A DNA stretch of 64,000 nucleotides from Thalassobius sp965218685 (GTDB taxonomy: Bacteria; Pseudomonadota; Alphaproteobacteria; Rhodobacterales; Rhodobacteraceae), in the NCBI RefSeq assembly GCF_965218685.1, contig NZ_OZ244657.1, positions 1,612,001 to 1,676,000 on the forward strand, read 5' to 3'. The position numbers and the translations under genes are program-made. The notes beneath the pieces were generated by a model. It was not told the origin of the DNA. It made no database searches and was given only the letters and a program-made list of their open reading frames with translations. Position 1 is the first letter of the stretch; each line of letters begins with the position of its first letter. Of this stretch, positions 53,195 to 61,689 are shown piece by piece.

Positions 53195-53605
53195 CTAGTC
53201 TTGGGACCCCCGAACCGGAGAATTGGACATCATCAAACCAAGCGTGGCCAGCGACCCGGCGACACCGATCAACAGTACGGGCGAGGCTGCATAGAGCCAT
53301 TCAGACAGGGCGCGGGCAAAGGCCTCGGCGAAGGTTTGCGCGGGAGACGGTGTCACCGCGACGACCCACAACACGCCCTGCCACAACAGCCCAAGCATGG
53401 CCCAGATCACCGAGACGACCGGCAAGTGCAGCCGCACGGCGCGGGCCAACGGCCAGCCCAACAGCAGCGTTGGAACAAGGGCCGGCAGGGCACTCACCCC
53501 CTGCCGGCCAGGTGTGTCGAAAGCCAGCCATACAGCAAGTGGAGCGCAAGCCGCCACAACCGGCAGGACAGCGACCAAAACGGAAAGGGAAAATGATTTG
53601 GTCAT
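53195..53605 (-). CDS. Hypothetical small integral membrane protein
   Basis: The 136-residue product has about four hydrophobic stretches (near 6-27, 40-57, 63-88 and 108-130) and short polar loops. A VVAAC motif near residue 20 looks like a lipobox but is followed by more hydrophobic residues, so a lipoprotein is doubtful. I do not recognise the family. It lies downstream of the caspase-like gene on the same strand but behind a terminator, so it may be a separate unit. The start at 53605 has AGGGA upstream; 53629 is an alternative. Confidence 0.65.
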   Translation of the reverse strand: MTKSFSLSVLVAVLPVVAACAPLAVWLAFDTPGRQGVSALPALVPTLLLGWPLARAVRLHLPVVSVIWAMLGLLWQGVLWVVAVTPSPAQTFAEAFARALSEWLYAASPVLLIGVAGSLATLGLMMSNSPVRGSQD

Positions 53606-53703
53606 GGAAAAGTCCCTTTGTTTCAACATACTATGATATTACCTGCTGGCTGGTCGGTGCTCAAATGACGAAAGCCGTCATGTTCGGAAAACCGCCAATA
53701 CAA

Positions 53704-53733
53704 CGAAAAAAAACCAGCCGTCAGGGGCTGGCC
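53704..53733 (-). terminator. Rho-independent terminator after the first caspase-like gene
   Basis: On the minus strand, CCAGCC-CCTGAC-GGCTGG is followed by seven T's. It lies about 30 bases after the stop codon of the caspase-like gene and ends the left arm of the protease cluster. Confidence 0.85.
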
Positions 53734-53761
53734 TTTGCTGTTTGTCGTGCCCGCTTGGGCG

Positions 53762-55882
53762 TTAGTTCGCCGGAACTGTGTCAATCTCGAACTGCAGGAA
53801 ACGCGGGGCGGGCTGGGGCTTTTTCTTGCGGCTGGACAGGCTGACAGCGGCGCGCGTGGTCTGGCCGAAACCGGCCTCGTCCAGCAATTCGCCCAGACCT
53901 TTGGGCGGTGGGGCGGACAGATCGCGCGAGCGTTCCAATGGGGGTTGCGACAGGAAGGACAGATCCTCGACCTCTTCCTGCTTTCCCGCGGGGGACACGA
54001 TCACCAGCAGGCGGTCGCGCCCAAAGGCCTCGTCCGTGACCAGCACGAAATCCTCGGTCAGGGTGTCGCCCGGATGCAGCCGGCCATTTCCCATGAAGGT
54101 GACTGAGTAATCCGAACCCACGTACAGCACGTTGAAATCCACCGGTGTCTTGTTGGGGTTCGACAGGCTAAGCCCGATCACGTCGTCAGGCACCATGCGC
54201 ACCACACCCGTGGCAGTAACAGCTGCATGACTGCCAGCCACGATATCCTCCTGATCCATGTCGAAGCGGGCTCGGGTCAGGCTGGCAGTAACCTCAAGCG
54301 CCTTGGGGTTCTGGGCCTGACCCATCTTCATCAGGTTCAGTACCTTGGACATGGCCGCGATATTGTCGGTGAAGGTATAAGCTAGGGTCTTGGCGTCCTT
54401 GTCCGCAGTCGAGATCGAGAAGAGCCGGTCGTATTCATCCACCTCGGTCAGTCCCGAGGCTGGCAGGAACCAGATCGCATCGGGGCGTGGGCTGTCGGGG
54501 ATGACGGCCAGGCGCAGATCGGCTGGGGCTCCAGCGGGGACGAACTGCACTCGCGGGCCGATCAGCGCCTGATCACGTGCCCATTTGATCGCGGCATCCA
54601 AAGCGTCTGCGGGGACAGAGCCGGGGGCGGGCAGGGCGATGCTGAGCGTCAGATCTATGGCTGCCGAGACCTTGCGCATCACCGCGCCTTTGGGAATGTC
54701 GAAAGGCTCGCCGGCGGGTTTCAGCGTGGCCTCGAAGGTGCCAAGACTGTCCACGGTATAGGTAGCCAGCGCGGCATCATCCGTATCCACCGGCGAGCGC
54801 AGCAGGATCAGTTCTTCGCCCTCGGTCAGGCCATGCAGGCGGCCGGCGGGCAATGTGGCGGTTTTGCCCTTGGTCTGGGCAGGCCATTGCAGGATCCGCC
54901 CCGCCGCTCCGGTGCCAAAGATGGGATCATCCAGCGCGCCCTCGAACAGAGGGGTTGAGCGGGCAAGGTTCAGGACCGAGTATTTGCGCAGCACCTCTTG
55001 GGCCAACTGGCGGTAGGTGATGCCGGGCCGTTCGGCCATAGTCTCGAACAGGGTATAGGTAAAGACGCCCTGCAGGCGCCGGCCCGCCTTGCCCTTGGGC
55101 ATGTTTTTCTCGGGGGTGGTCTCATTGGTCTGGGCCGCGAAAAAAGCGGTCAGGCTGCCCATTCCTGCTGTCGCTTCAGTGGCTTCGATTGCCGGGGCCG
55201 GGGCGCTGCGCGGATCGGGCAGGGCGCGTGAGGTGCCCTCGGCCTCGATCATCCGCTGGGCGGGGATACCAAGGGCCGCAGGGCCCAGCTTGCGCTCGCG
55301 CACCTCGTCCTCCAGACCGGCAGCGGCGCGGGTGGCGGTGCCGGAATGACAGCTATCGAAAACCACCCACACATTTGCCCCCTTGGCGCGGATTGCATCG
55401 ATCATCTGGCCGATCTCGTCATCGACCAAGGCGTTTTCCACGGTGCCCACGGTGTCATCCCACGGGCCGATGTCGACGGGCAGAAACAGCTCGTCCAGAC
55501 CATCTGCCTCGGTGCTGGCATCTTGCGCAGGCGCCTGAGAGCCGTGGCCGGAAAAATGCAAATAGACAAAATCGCCGGGCTCTACCCTGGCCGCCAGATC
55601 GGCAAAGCCCTGACGGATGGCCGCCAGCGTGGGGGCAATGCCGCCCGAAACCCCGTCAGCCAGAAGGGTGATGTTGCCGGGGGCAAACTGGGCGACCGGG
55701 TTGGATTGCAGATAGGTCGCCACCAGATCAATGTCATTGGCCGGACCGCGCAGGTGAAACCGTTCGTCAAGGTTGGGATAGGTCGAGGCGCCGATCAGCA
55801 GCGCGTGGTTTTCACGCGCTTCGGCCCCCAGTGCCGTCAAGGACAAAAGGCCCGCCAGGGCAGTGCTGCGCAGAAGGGACAT
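53762..55882 (-). CDS. Exported caspase-like protease (peptidase C14), left arm
   Basis: The 706-residue protein has a signal peptide (residues 1-22, ending GAEA-R) and a caspase p20-type domain. The dyad is His113 in HFSGHGSQ and Cys178 in FDSCHSG; ALLIGASTYPNL and LRGPANDIDLV are family landmarks. The C-terminal third (about 550-660; VIGLSLSNPNKTPVDFNVLY then GRDRLLVIVSPAG) resembles the DUF4384 region often joined to caspases. Such proteins cut after Arg/Lys in many bacteria; here the enzyme would act outside the cytoplasm. It shares architecture with the protein at 61690 and follows a small exported protein gene by ten bases. Confidence 0.88.
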   Translation of the reverse strand: MSLLRSTALAGLLSLTALGAEARENHALLIGASTYPNLDERFHLRGPANDIDLVATYLQSNPVAQFAPGNITLLADGVSGGIAPTLAAIRQGFADLAARVEPGDFVYLHFSGHGSQAPAQDASTEADGLDELFLPVDIGPWDDTVGTVENALVDDEIGQMIDAIRAKGANVWVVFDSCHSGTATRAAAGLEDEVRERKLGPAALGIPAQRMIEAEGTSRALPDPRSAPAPAIEATEATAGMGSLTAFFAAQTNETTPEKNMPKGKAGRRLQGVFTYTLFETMAERPGITYRQLAQEVLRKYSVLNLARSTPLFEGALDDPIFGTGAAGRILQWPAQTKGKTATLPAGRLHGLTEGEELILLRSPVDTDDAALATYTVDSLGTFEATLKPAGEPFDIPKGAVMRKVSAAIDLTLSIALPAPGSVPADALDAAIKWARDQALIGPRVQFVPAGAPADLRLAVIPDSPRPDAIWFLPASGLTEVDEYDRLFSISTADKDAKTLAYTFTDNIAAMSKVLNLMKMGQAQNPKALEVTASLTRARFDMDQEDIVAGSHAAVTATGVVRMVPDDVIGLSLSNPNKTPVDFNVLYVGSDYSVTFMGNGRLHPGDTLTEDFVLVTDEAFGRDRLLVIVSPAGKQEEVEDLSFLSQPPLERSRDLSAPPPKGLGELLDEAGFGQTTRAAVSLSSRKKKPQPAPRFLQFEIDTVPAN

Positions 55883-55892
55883 GGATGCCTCG

Positions 55893-56546
55893 TTAGTTGG
55901 TGATCAGCGAATAGGACGAGGCCGCGCCGCCCTGGTTCATGACGATGATGGTAAAGCCGCCCGTCTGTGCCGGGCGCCATCCGCAATAGGCGATCGCGCT
56001 GATATCGGTATCCGAACACACCAGCCGCCCCTTGGCGTCATGGACAAACAGGTTGAGATCGGTGCTGGCCTGCCCCTCTACATACACCTCGGCGTATTCA
56101 CCGCCCGTGTAAGGAAGGGGGGGATAGGTGTCAGTGCCGCCCGCACGGATCGACGTGATCGAGTAAACCTGTCCCGTGGCCACGCCTTTTGAGCGTTCAA
56201 CACGGATATCTTCGATCAGGCCCAGCAAGGTTTCATCGCCCAGCGACAGCTCTTCCGCGGCGTCCAGCATCTGCTCCCACGTGATTGGCGCTTGTGCGTC
56301 AGATTCGCCTGCATCGCCGTCACGTTCGGGCGCACGGTCGGTTTCGCTCAGGCTAAGGGACTTGCGCAGCTTGGCGGCGGCCATGATCAGGATCGGATCG
56401 GATTGCTCAAGCCCCGTCAGGTAAAGGTTCGCCGACATCTGCGCGGCCTGCAACGGCGTGACGGTGTCAGCATGAACGGCCGGCGCAAGGGGGAAAATGG
56501 CCCCCAGAAACAGACCGGCACTCAGGCAAATGGATTTGGAAAACAT
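55893..56546 (-). CDS. Exported protein with C-terminal PPC-like beta domain
   Basis: The 217-residue product has a signal peptide (KSICLSAGLFLGAIFPLAPAVHA), a helical, acidic middle part (about 25-115, including AAELSLGD-like runs) and a C-terminal region (about 150-217; AEVYVEGQASTDLNLFVHDAKG, CSDTDISAIAYCGWRP, GGFTIIVMNQGGAASSYSL) that resembles the pre-peptidase C-terminal fold. Two cysteines in that domain could form a disulfide. It comes first in the left arm, ten bases before the caspase gene, and could be its partner, inhibitor or substrate. Function unknown. GGAG precedes the start at 56546. Confidence 0.72.
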   Translation of the reverse strand: MFSKSICLSAGLFLGAIFPLAPAVHADTVTPLQAAQMSANLYLTGLEQSDPILIMAAAKLRKSLSLSETDRAPERDGDAGESDAQAPITWEQMLDAAEELSLGDETLLGLIEDIRVERSKGVATGQVYSITSIRAGGTDTYPPLPYTGGEYAEVYVEGQASTDLNLFVHDAKGRLVCSDTDISAIAYCGWRPAQTGGFTIIVMNQGGAASSYSLITN

Positions 56547-56625
56547 CTTTAATCTCCGCTTTGGAATTGCCCTGATAATGCGGGTGAAAACCCCATTATT
56601 CAAAACTTTTCTGGCGTGTTTTCAA

Positions 56626-56646
56626 ACATGAACGGACTTGTCATGT
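56626..56646. promoter_or_regulatory. Inverted repeat in the divergent promoter region of the protease cluster
   Basis: ACATGA-N9-TCATGT has perfect 6-base arms in the 158-base gap between the two divergent arms. It is the right size for a response-regulator dimer and could serve the regulator encoded at 58082. The link is inference. Confidence 0.4.
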
Positions 56647-56704
56647 GAGTTCCCCGCCCCCCCTTGATAGCGTTCAGGCAACCGGAACGACCAGGAATAA
56701 CCAA

Positions 56705-58060
56705 ATGACCCATGCCATTGCGATCCTTCTGAAGCTGCCCGTATTGCGCGGGTTTTTCGCGCCCCTCAGCAACCGCCCCTTGTTGCGACTGGTGCCGCTG
56801 GCGGCGCTTTGCGTCACGCTTGTGTCCGCGTGGACAGACAAGGCCGAGGCTGCTCAGATACTGGATCGCGGGCTGGACGCGACGCTGGTCGTGTATACCG
56901 ACGACAGCGATGAAAAGTTCCTTGGCTCGGCCGTTCTGTGGCGCGATGGGCGGCTGGCGGTGACCAACGCTCATGTCGTCAAGGCCAACACGCGGGTGAT
57001 CCTGCGCAACCGGGCTGGTGATGTCGTGGTCGCTCGTGTGATCCTGCGCGATGACAAACGAGACATCGCCGTGCTGGAACTGCCGGGCGCCGTGCTTGGC
57101 GCGGGGCTTGAGCCTTCGGATGAGCTGACATTGGGTCAGGAAATCTATGCGCTGGGCGCGCCGCTGGAAACCGCTTCGTCCGCGACGCGCGGCATTGTCT
57201 CGGCCCTTGGGCGGCAAGTGCTTGCCTCGGTTCCCGTGCGCTATATTCAGCATGACGCCGCGATCAACCCCGGCAGCTCGGGTGGGGCGCTGATCGATGC
57301 CAAGGGACGCCTGATCGGGATCAACACCCGCATGGCCGATGGCTCGCGCCTGTTTGTCGGTATCTCTTACGCCATCCCTGCCTGGCTGATTGAGCGCGCC
57401 ATTGCAGGCGATCTGCTGCCCGTTCCCGCCCTGGGTCTGTCCATGCGCCCAATCAATCGCCGTCTTGCGGGTGCGTTGGGGCTTGAGCAAGGCAAGGGCC
57501 TGCTGATCGACAATGTTGACCCTTCGGGTCTGGCCGATCAGGCGGGTCTGCAAGCGGGCGACGTGATCCTAGCGGCCGCGGGCCGTATTCTGACCACCCC
57601 CGGCGAGCTGGCGTTTGTTCTGGACGAGCGGACCGGCCCGGTTGCCTTGATTGTTCTGCGCGAAGGCGAAGAAATCACCATTACCCTGACCTTTGGCACC
57701 CAAACTGCGCTGATTGATGACGATGGGGCTGACCGCTCGATTGCGATTATCCGCGCCTATGATCTGGGTCGTCTGGGCCTGCAAATGGCCGACGACGGCG
57801 TCACGGTTGACATCATCAGCCCCGTCAGCCCCGCTTTTCTGGCCGGTCTGAACAAGGGCGACAGGGTCTTGTCAGTCAACGGTCAACCTGCCACGAAAGA
57901 GCTGCTTGAAACGCTGAAAATCTCGCGCCCGATCGTGCTGCTGGTGCGCCGCCCGGACGGTCGCACAACGCACATCGCGGTGGATCCCTGGAGCAACGGC
58001 AAGGGCACGCGGCCTATCAAGGGCGGAAATGTCCTTGACCCCGAAGTCGTAATCTTTTGA
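56705..58060 (+). CDS. Exported trypsin-fold serine protease with two PDZ-like domains (DegP/HtrA-like)
   Basis: The 451-residue protein has an N-terminal hydrophobic signal or anchor (about 25-49) and a trypsin-like domain with His90 (TNAHVV), Asp120 (KRDIAVLEL) and Ser192 (NPGSSGGALID). The serine motif reads GSSGG in place of the common GNSGG. Two PDZ-like segments follow (about 225-315, with GLADQAGLQAGDVILAA; about 350-445, with PAFLAGLNKGDRVLSVNGQPA). It should act in the periplasm on unfolded or specific proteins. The ATG at 56705 is preferred to 56645 because it yields a clean signal. It opens the right arm of the cluster. Confidence 0.88.
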   Translation: MTHAIAILLKLPVLRGFFAPLSNRPLLRLVPLAALCVTLVSAWTDKAEAAQILDRGLDATLVVYTDDSDEKFLGSAVLWRDGRLAVTNAHVVKANTRVILRNRAGDVVVARVILRDDKRDIAVLELPGAVLGAGLEPSDELTLGQEIYALGAPLETASSATRGIVSALGRQVLASVPVRYIQHDAAINPGSSGGALIDAKGRLIGINTRMADGSRLFVGISYAIPAWLIERAIAGDLLPVPALGLSMRPINRRLAGALGLEQGKGLLIDNVDPSGLADQAGLQAGDVILAAAGRILTTPGELAFVLDERTGPVALIVLREGEEITITLTFGTQTALIDDDGADRSIAIIRAYDLGRLGLQMADDGVTVDIISPVSPAFLAGLNKGDRVLSVNGQPATKELLETLKISRPIVLLVRRPDGRTTHIAVDPWSNGKGTRPIKGGNVLDPEVVIF

Positions 58061-58081
58061 TCTGTGCCCAAGGAGTTAACC

Positions 58082-58789
58082 ATGACCACGCCCCAGCCAC
58101 CCCGTATCCTGATCGTCGAGGATGATGCCGTCATCGCCGAAGGTATGGCCCAGGCCGTGCGCGATGTGGGCGCCGCACCAGACATCTGCGGCACCTATGA
58201 CACCGGGCTTCAGGCGGCAGCAGAGGGCGAATACGCTGTGATTCTGTTCGACCGGATGCTGCCCGGAGGCGACGGCGTGGACGCCATCGCCAAGGTGCGT
58301 GCGGCGGGCTCGACTGCACTGATCATGGTGATCTCGGCGCTTGGGCGTGCCCAGAACAAGATCGAAGGGCTAGAGAAAGGCGCCGACGATTACTTGGCCA
58401 AACCCTATGACGCCGAAGAGTTGCGCGCCCGCCTGCGCGCCCTGCTGCGGCGCCAGAACATGGTAGCGCTGGATAATGACGTGATTGTCTTTGGCGATCT
58501 GGAAATCCGGATGAAGGCCCGCACCGTTCATGTCGGCAGGGCGCATGTGGCGATCTCTCCTAAAGAATTCAAACTGCTTAGTTTTTTTGCATCCAACGCT
58601 GGCGATGTGGTCACCCGGATGCAACTTTTGGAGAATGTCTGGAACCTGCATTTCGACCCGCAAACCAACGTGGTGGACGTGCATGTGGGACGCTTGCGCC
58701 GCAAACTGGAGAACGCCGCTGGCCGCCCCATCATCCATACCGCTCGCGGTGAAGGCTATGTCTTTGATCCCGTGAAGGCCGCTGAATGA
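58082..58789 (+). CDS. OmpR-type response regulator
   Basis: The 235-residue protein has a receiver domain with acidic residues (VEDDAVIAEG), phospho-acceptor Asp57 (ILFDRMLPGGDG) and the conserved lysine (LAKPYDAEEL), and a winged-helix C-terminal domain (ISPKEFKLLSFFASNAGDVVTR, VHVGRLRRKL). It starts 21 bases after the protease gene and overlaps the kinase gene by four. It probably controls the cluster. Confidence 0.93.
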   Translation: MTTPQPPRILIVEDDAVIAEGMAQAVRDVGAAPDICGTYDTGLQAAAEGEYAVILFDRMLPGGDGVDAIAKVRAAGSTALIMVISALGRAQNKIEGLEKGADDYLAKPYDAEELRARLRALLRRQNMVALDNDVIVFGDLEIRMKARTVHVGRAHVAISPKEFKLLSFFASNAGDVVTRMQLLENVWNLHFDPQTNVVDVHVGRLRRKLENAAGRPIIHTARGEGYVFDPVKAAE

Positions 58790-60141
58790 CGGCCCGCCCG
58801 ACGCGCTCGGCCAGCCTGCGGGTGATGCTGTTGGTGGCCTCGGGCATCATCCTGTTGTCGCTGACCGCGATGGGGTTGCAATACCGCGTCACTGCCCAGT
58901 CGCTTCAGGCGCGTCAGGCCCAGCTTTTGCAAGCTGACCTTGAGGCATTCGCCGCCCTGTACGAACAGCGCCGGATCGTCGCGCTGCGCGAAGCGATCGA
59001 GTTCCGCGTGGCCTCGACCCCGCCGGACCGGGTGATCTATCTGTTGATGGATCGAGGCACCAAGCTGGCCGGAAATATTAGCGATTGGCCCGCAGGCCTG
59101 ACCCTGATGGGGGCGTTGTTCTCGACCGAGGACGCGCAGGGTTTCACCCATGACGGCGCGCCCTACCTTGGCGTTGCGCGCGAGTTGCCGGGCGGGTTCC
59201 CTTTCCTTGTCGCGCGCTCGCAGGCTGACACGCTGGCCACCCTGGCCGAGCTGCGCGCCCTGATCGGTTGGGTCGCGGTCGCGCTGATCGCGCTGGCCCT
59301 GGCGGCGGGGTGGGGTGTCAGCCGCGCGGTACTGGGCCGGATCGGGCGGCTGAACGCGTTGGCCGACGAGGTCGCCGAGGGCAATCTGAGCGCCCGGCTG
59401 CCAGCCCCGCGCGGGAAAGACGAATTCGCCGTTCTGCAAGACCATGTCCACAACATGCTGGACCGGATTGAGGCGCTGAACCGCGCCACGCACCGTTTGT
59501 CTGACGCCATCGCGCACGAGCTGCGCACGCCCCTGAACCGAATTCAGCAGCGGCTTGGCGCCCTTGATACGGCCGATGACAGGGCCGATGAAATCCGGGC
59601 CGAGATCCGCTCGACCATCCGGATATTCGACGCGCTTCTGGATATTTCTGCCGCCGAGGCCGCGCGGGGTCAGCGCCCTGGCCTGGTGCCGGTGAACCTT
59701 TCGGAGCTGGCCGAGGATGTCTTTGATCTTTATGAACCCTTGGCTGACGATGCGGGGCTGAATGCCCAGATCGACATCACCCCGGACCTGTGGGTTTTGG
59801 GCGAACAGAGCCTGTTGGCGCAGATGCTGACCAACTTGCTGGAGAATGCGATCAAATATTGCCGTGTGGGGGACGCCGTGACGCTGACCCTTCACGAGGA
59901 CGGCGCCCGCCATGTGTTGAGTGTCACCGACACCGGTCCGGGCATCCCCCCTGATATGCGCGAGCAGATGTTCGACCGGTTCACCCGCGCCGAACGTGAT
60001 CGCGATAGGGCAGGTCATGGGCTGGGACTGGCACTGGTTCAGGCGATCGCAGCGCGCCACGGGGCAAAACTTGTGCTGCCCGAGACCGCAAAAGGGTTTG
60101 CGATCCAGGTCAGCTTGCCTAAACTTGACCCCAAAGCCTGA
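58786..60141 (+). CDS. Membrane-bound sensor histidine kinase
   Basis: The 451-residue kinase has two membrane helices (about 12-32 and 158-178) around a periplasmic sensor part of some 125 residues. A HAMP linker (about 180-235), the DHp domain with His244 (AIAHELRTPLNR), and ATPase boxes (NLLENAIKY, DTGPGIPPDM, GHGLGLALV) follow. It pairs with the regulator it overlaps. The signal sensed is unknown; the neighbours suggest an envelope or protein-damage cue. Confidence 0.92.
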   Translation: MTARPTRSASLRVMLLVASGIILLSLTAMGLQYRVTAQSLQARQAQLLQADLEAFAALYEQRRIVALREAIEFRVASTPPDRVIYLLMDRGTKLAGNISDWPAGLTLMGALFSTEDAQGFTHDGAPYLGVARELPGGFPFLVARSQADTLATLAELRALIGWVAVALIALALAAGWGVSRAVLGRIGRLNALADEVAEGNLSARLPAPRGKDEFAVLQDHVHNMLDRIEALNRATHRLSDAIAHELRTPLNRIQQRLGALDTADDRADEIRAEIRSTIRIFDALLDISAAEAARGQRPGLVPVNLSELAEDVFDLYEPLADDAGLNAQIDITPDLWVLGEQSLLAQMLTNLLENAIKYCRVGDAVTLTLHEDGARHVLSVTDTGPGIPPDMREQMFDRFTRAERDRDRAGHGLGLALVQAIAARHGAKLVLPETAKGFAIQVSLPKLDPKA

Positions 60142-60169
60142 TATTTCAGGGGCCCTTGGGGGGGAAAGT

Positions 60170-61624
60170 ATGAACGTGATTAAAGCGCTGGCGGCCGCCC
60201 TATTGCTGACGGGGTGCGGCGCCGTGAACAAGCCGCTGAACCAGCCCTTGATTGAAGGGAAAAACCCATCGTTGGCCGAGGTGACGCTGGACGCCCCCGC
60301 TGATGGCGAAGTCTTTGTGGGGCTTGCCTTTTCGGGTGGGGGGATGCGGGCCTCGGCGTTTTCTTACGGACTGCTGGAAGAATTGCGCGCCCAAACGGCC
60401 AATCCAAAGGACCCAGACGGCATTCTGTCCGATGTGCGGCTTGTGACAGGGGTGTCGGGGGGCTCGGTCACGGCGGCTTATTTCGGGCTGAACGGCCCCA
60501 AGGCGCTGGACGGCTACCGCGAACATTACCTGATCACCAATGCCGAACGCTATATGGCCAATTCTCCGTTCAACCCGCTGACCATTGCGCGCGGGGTATC
60601 GGGCGGGGCGAACGGGCGCAAAACCTTTGGCCGCTACCTGGATGAAAAGCTGTTCCACGGCGCCACATTCGGCGATTTGCGTGCCCGCAGCCAGATCACC
60701 ACCTGGATTAACGCAGCCGACATGGCCAACCAGTCGACATTCTTGTTCAGCCCCGAAACCTTTGATGCGCTGTGCTCGGATCTGTCGTCTTTCCCCATTT
60801 CGGACGCTGTTGCGGCCTCTGCCGCATTCCCGCTTGTGTTCTCTCCGATCGTTTTGGAGGCTCATCAAGGCAAATGCGATTATCAAGAGCCCGACTGGCT
60901 GACCGCTGCGCGTTATAACCCCGAGGCCAGCTCGGCCATGCGAGCGCATGCTGCGGCATTGGAAAGCTATGGGGATCCGGAAAAGGTGAAATATGTCAAG
61001 CTGTTGGATGGCGGCATCACCGACAATTTCGGCACAACCGGCTTGGCGATCGAGCGCGCCCGTGCCCGCAATGCCCACGCGCCGATGACGGTCGAACAGG
61101 CGGTGCGGCTAAAGCGGTTCTTGTTCCTTGTGGCCGACGCGGGCACCGAGAAGACCTATCGTTGGTCAAACAAACTGGGCGGGCCTGGCGGGCTGAACTT
61201 GGCGATGGGTATTGCCGGCGCCTCGATGGGGTCGGCGTCGCGCACCGGGTATGACGCGATGCGGCTGCAGCTTGAAAAATGGGAGGCCGACCTGGTTGAG
61301 TTCCGCTGCTCTTTGTCCTCGGCGCAGGTACGGCGCTATCGCGGGACCACCAGCGGGTGGAATTGCCGTGATCTGAAGTTCTTTGTCGGGCTGGTCAGCT
61401 TTGATGCGCTGGACGAGGATCAGCAGGCCAAACTGAACGAGATCCCGACCCGGTTGAAGCTGAAGACCGAGCAGGTGGACATGGCGATCGAGGCCGGACG
61501 CATGGCCGCGCGCCTGAACCCCGAACTGAACGGTTTCCTGCGTGCAAGCGGCGGGCGCGATCCGTTGGCGCGGCTGCGGGCGGGCGGGGCCAAGCCTCGG
61601 CGGATCAGTCCGGTTCAGAATTGA
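60170..61624 (+). CDS. Patatin-like phospholipase, lipoprotein
   Basis: The 484-residue product has a lipobox (LLLTGCGA, Cys16), so it should be lipid-anchored in the envelope. The patatin domain shows the oxyanion GGGMR (56-60), nucleophile Ser96 in GVSGGS and Asp280 in LLDGGITDNFG. A KRFLFLVADAG segment and a helical C-terminal part follow. Patatins hydrolyse phospholipid or lipid acyl chains. Sitting between a two-component system and a caspase-like gene, it may be a regulated membrane-damaging or lipid-remodelling enzyme. Start 60170 places the lipobox at the N-terminus; GGGGGGAAAG precedes it. Confidence 0.87.
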   Translation: MNVIKALAAALLLTGCGAVNKPLNQPLIEGKNPSLAEVTLDAPADGEVFVGLAFSGGGMRASAFSYGLLEELRAQTANPKDPDGILSDVRLVTGVSGGSVTAAYFGLNGPKALDGYREHYLITNAERYMANSPFNPLTIARGVSGGANGRKTFGRYLDEKLFHGATFGDLRARSQITTWINAADMANQSTFLFSPETFDALCSDLSSFPISDAVAASAAFPLVFSPIVLEAHQGKCDYQEPDWLTAARYNPEASSAMRAHAAALESYGDPEKVKYVKLLDGGITDNFGTTGLAIERARARNAHAPMTVEQAVRLKRFLFLVADAGTEKTYRWSNKLGGPGGLNLAMGIAGASMGSASRTGYDAMRLQLEKWEADLVEFRCSLSSAQVRRYRGTTSGWNCRDLKFFVGLVSFDALDEDQQAKLNEIPTRLKLKTEQVDMAIEAGRMAARLNPELNGFLRASGGRDPLARLRAGGAKPRRISPVQN

Positions 61625-61689
61625 TGACAAATTCGGTTACGGATCAGCCAAAGCTTGATCGTGCGCGATGGGGCTGTAATCAATGGGTT

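Noticed and set aside
53195..53605. Small membrane protein as a lipoprotein (VVAAC)
   Set aside because: The residues after the cysteine remain hydrophobic and continue a membrane helix, unlike a lipoprotein N-terminus.
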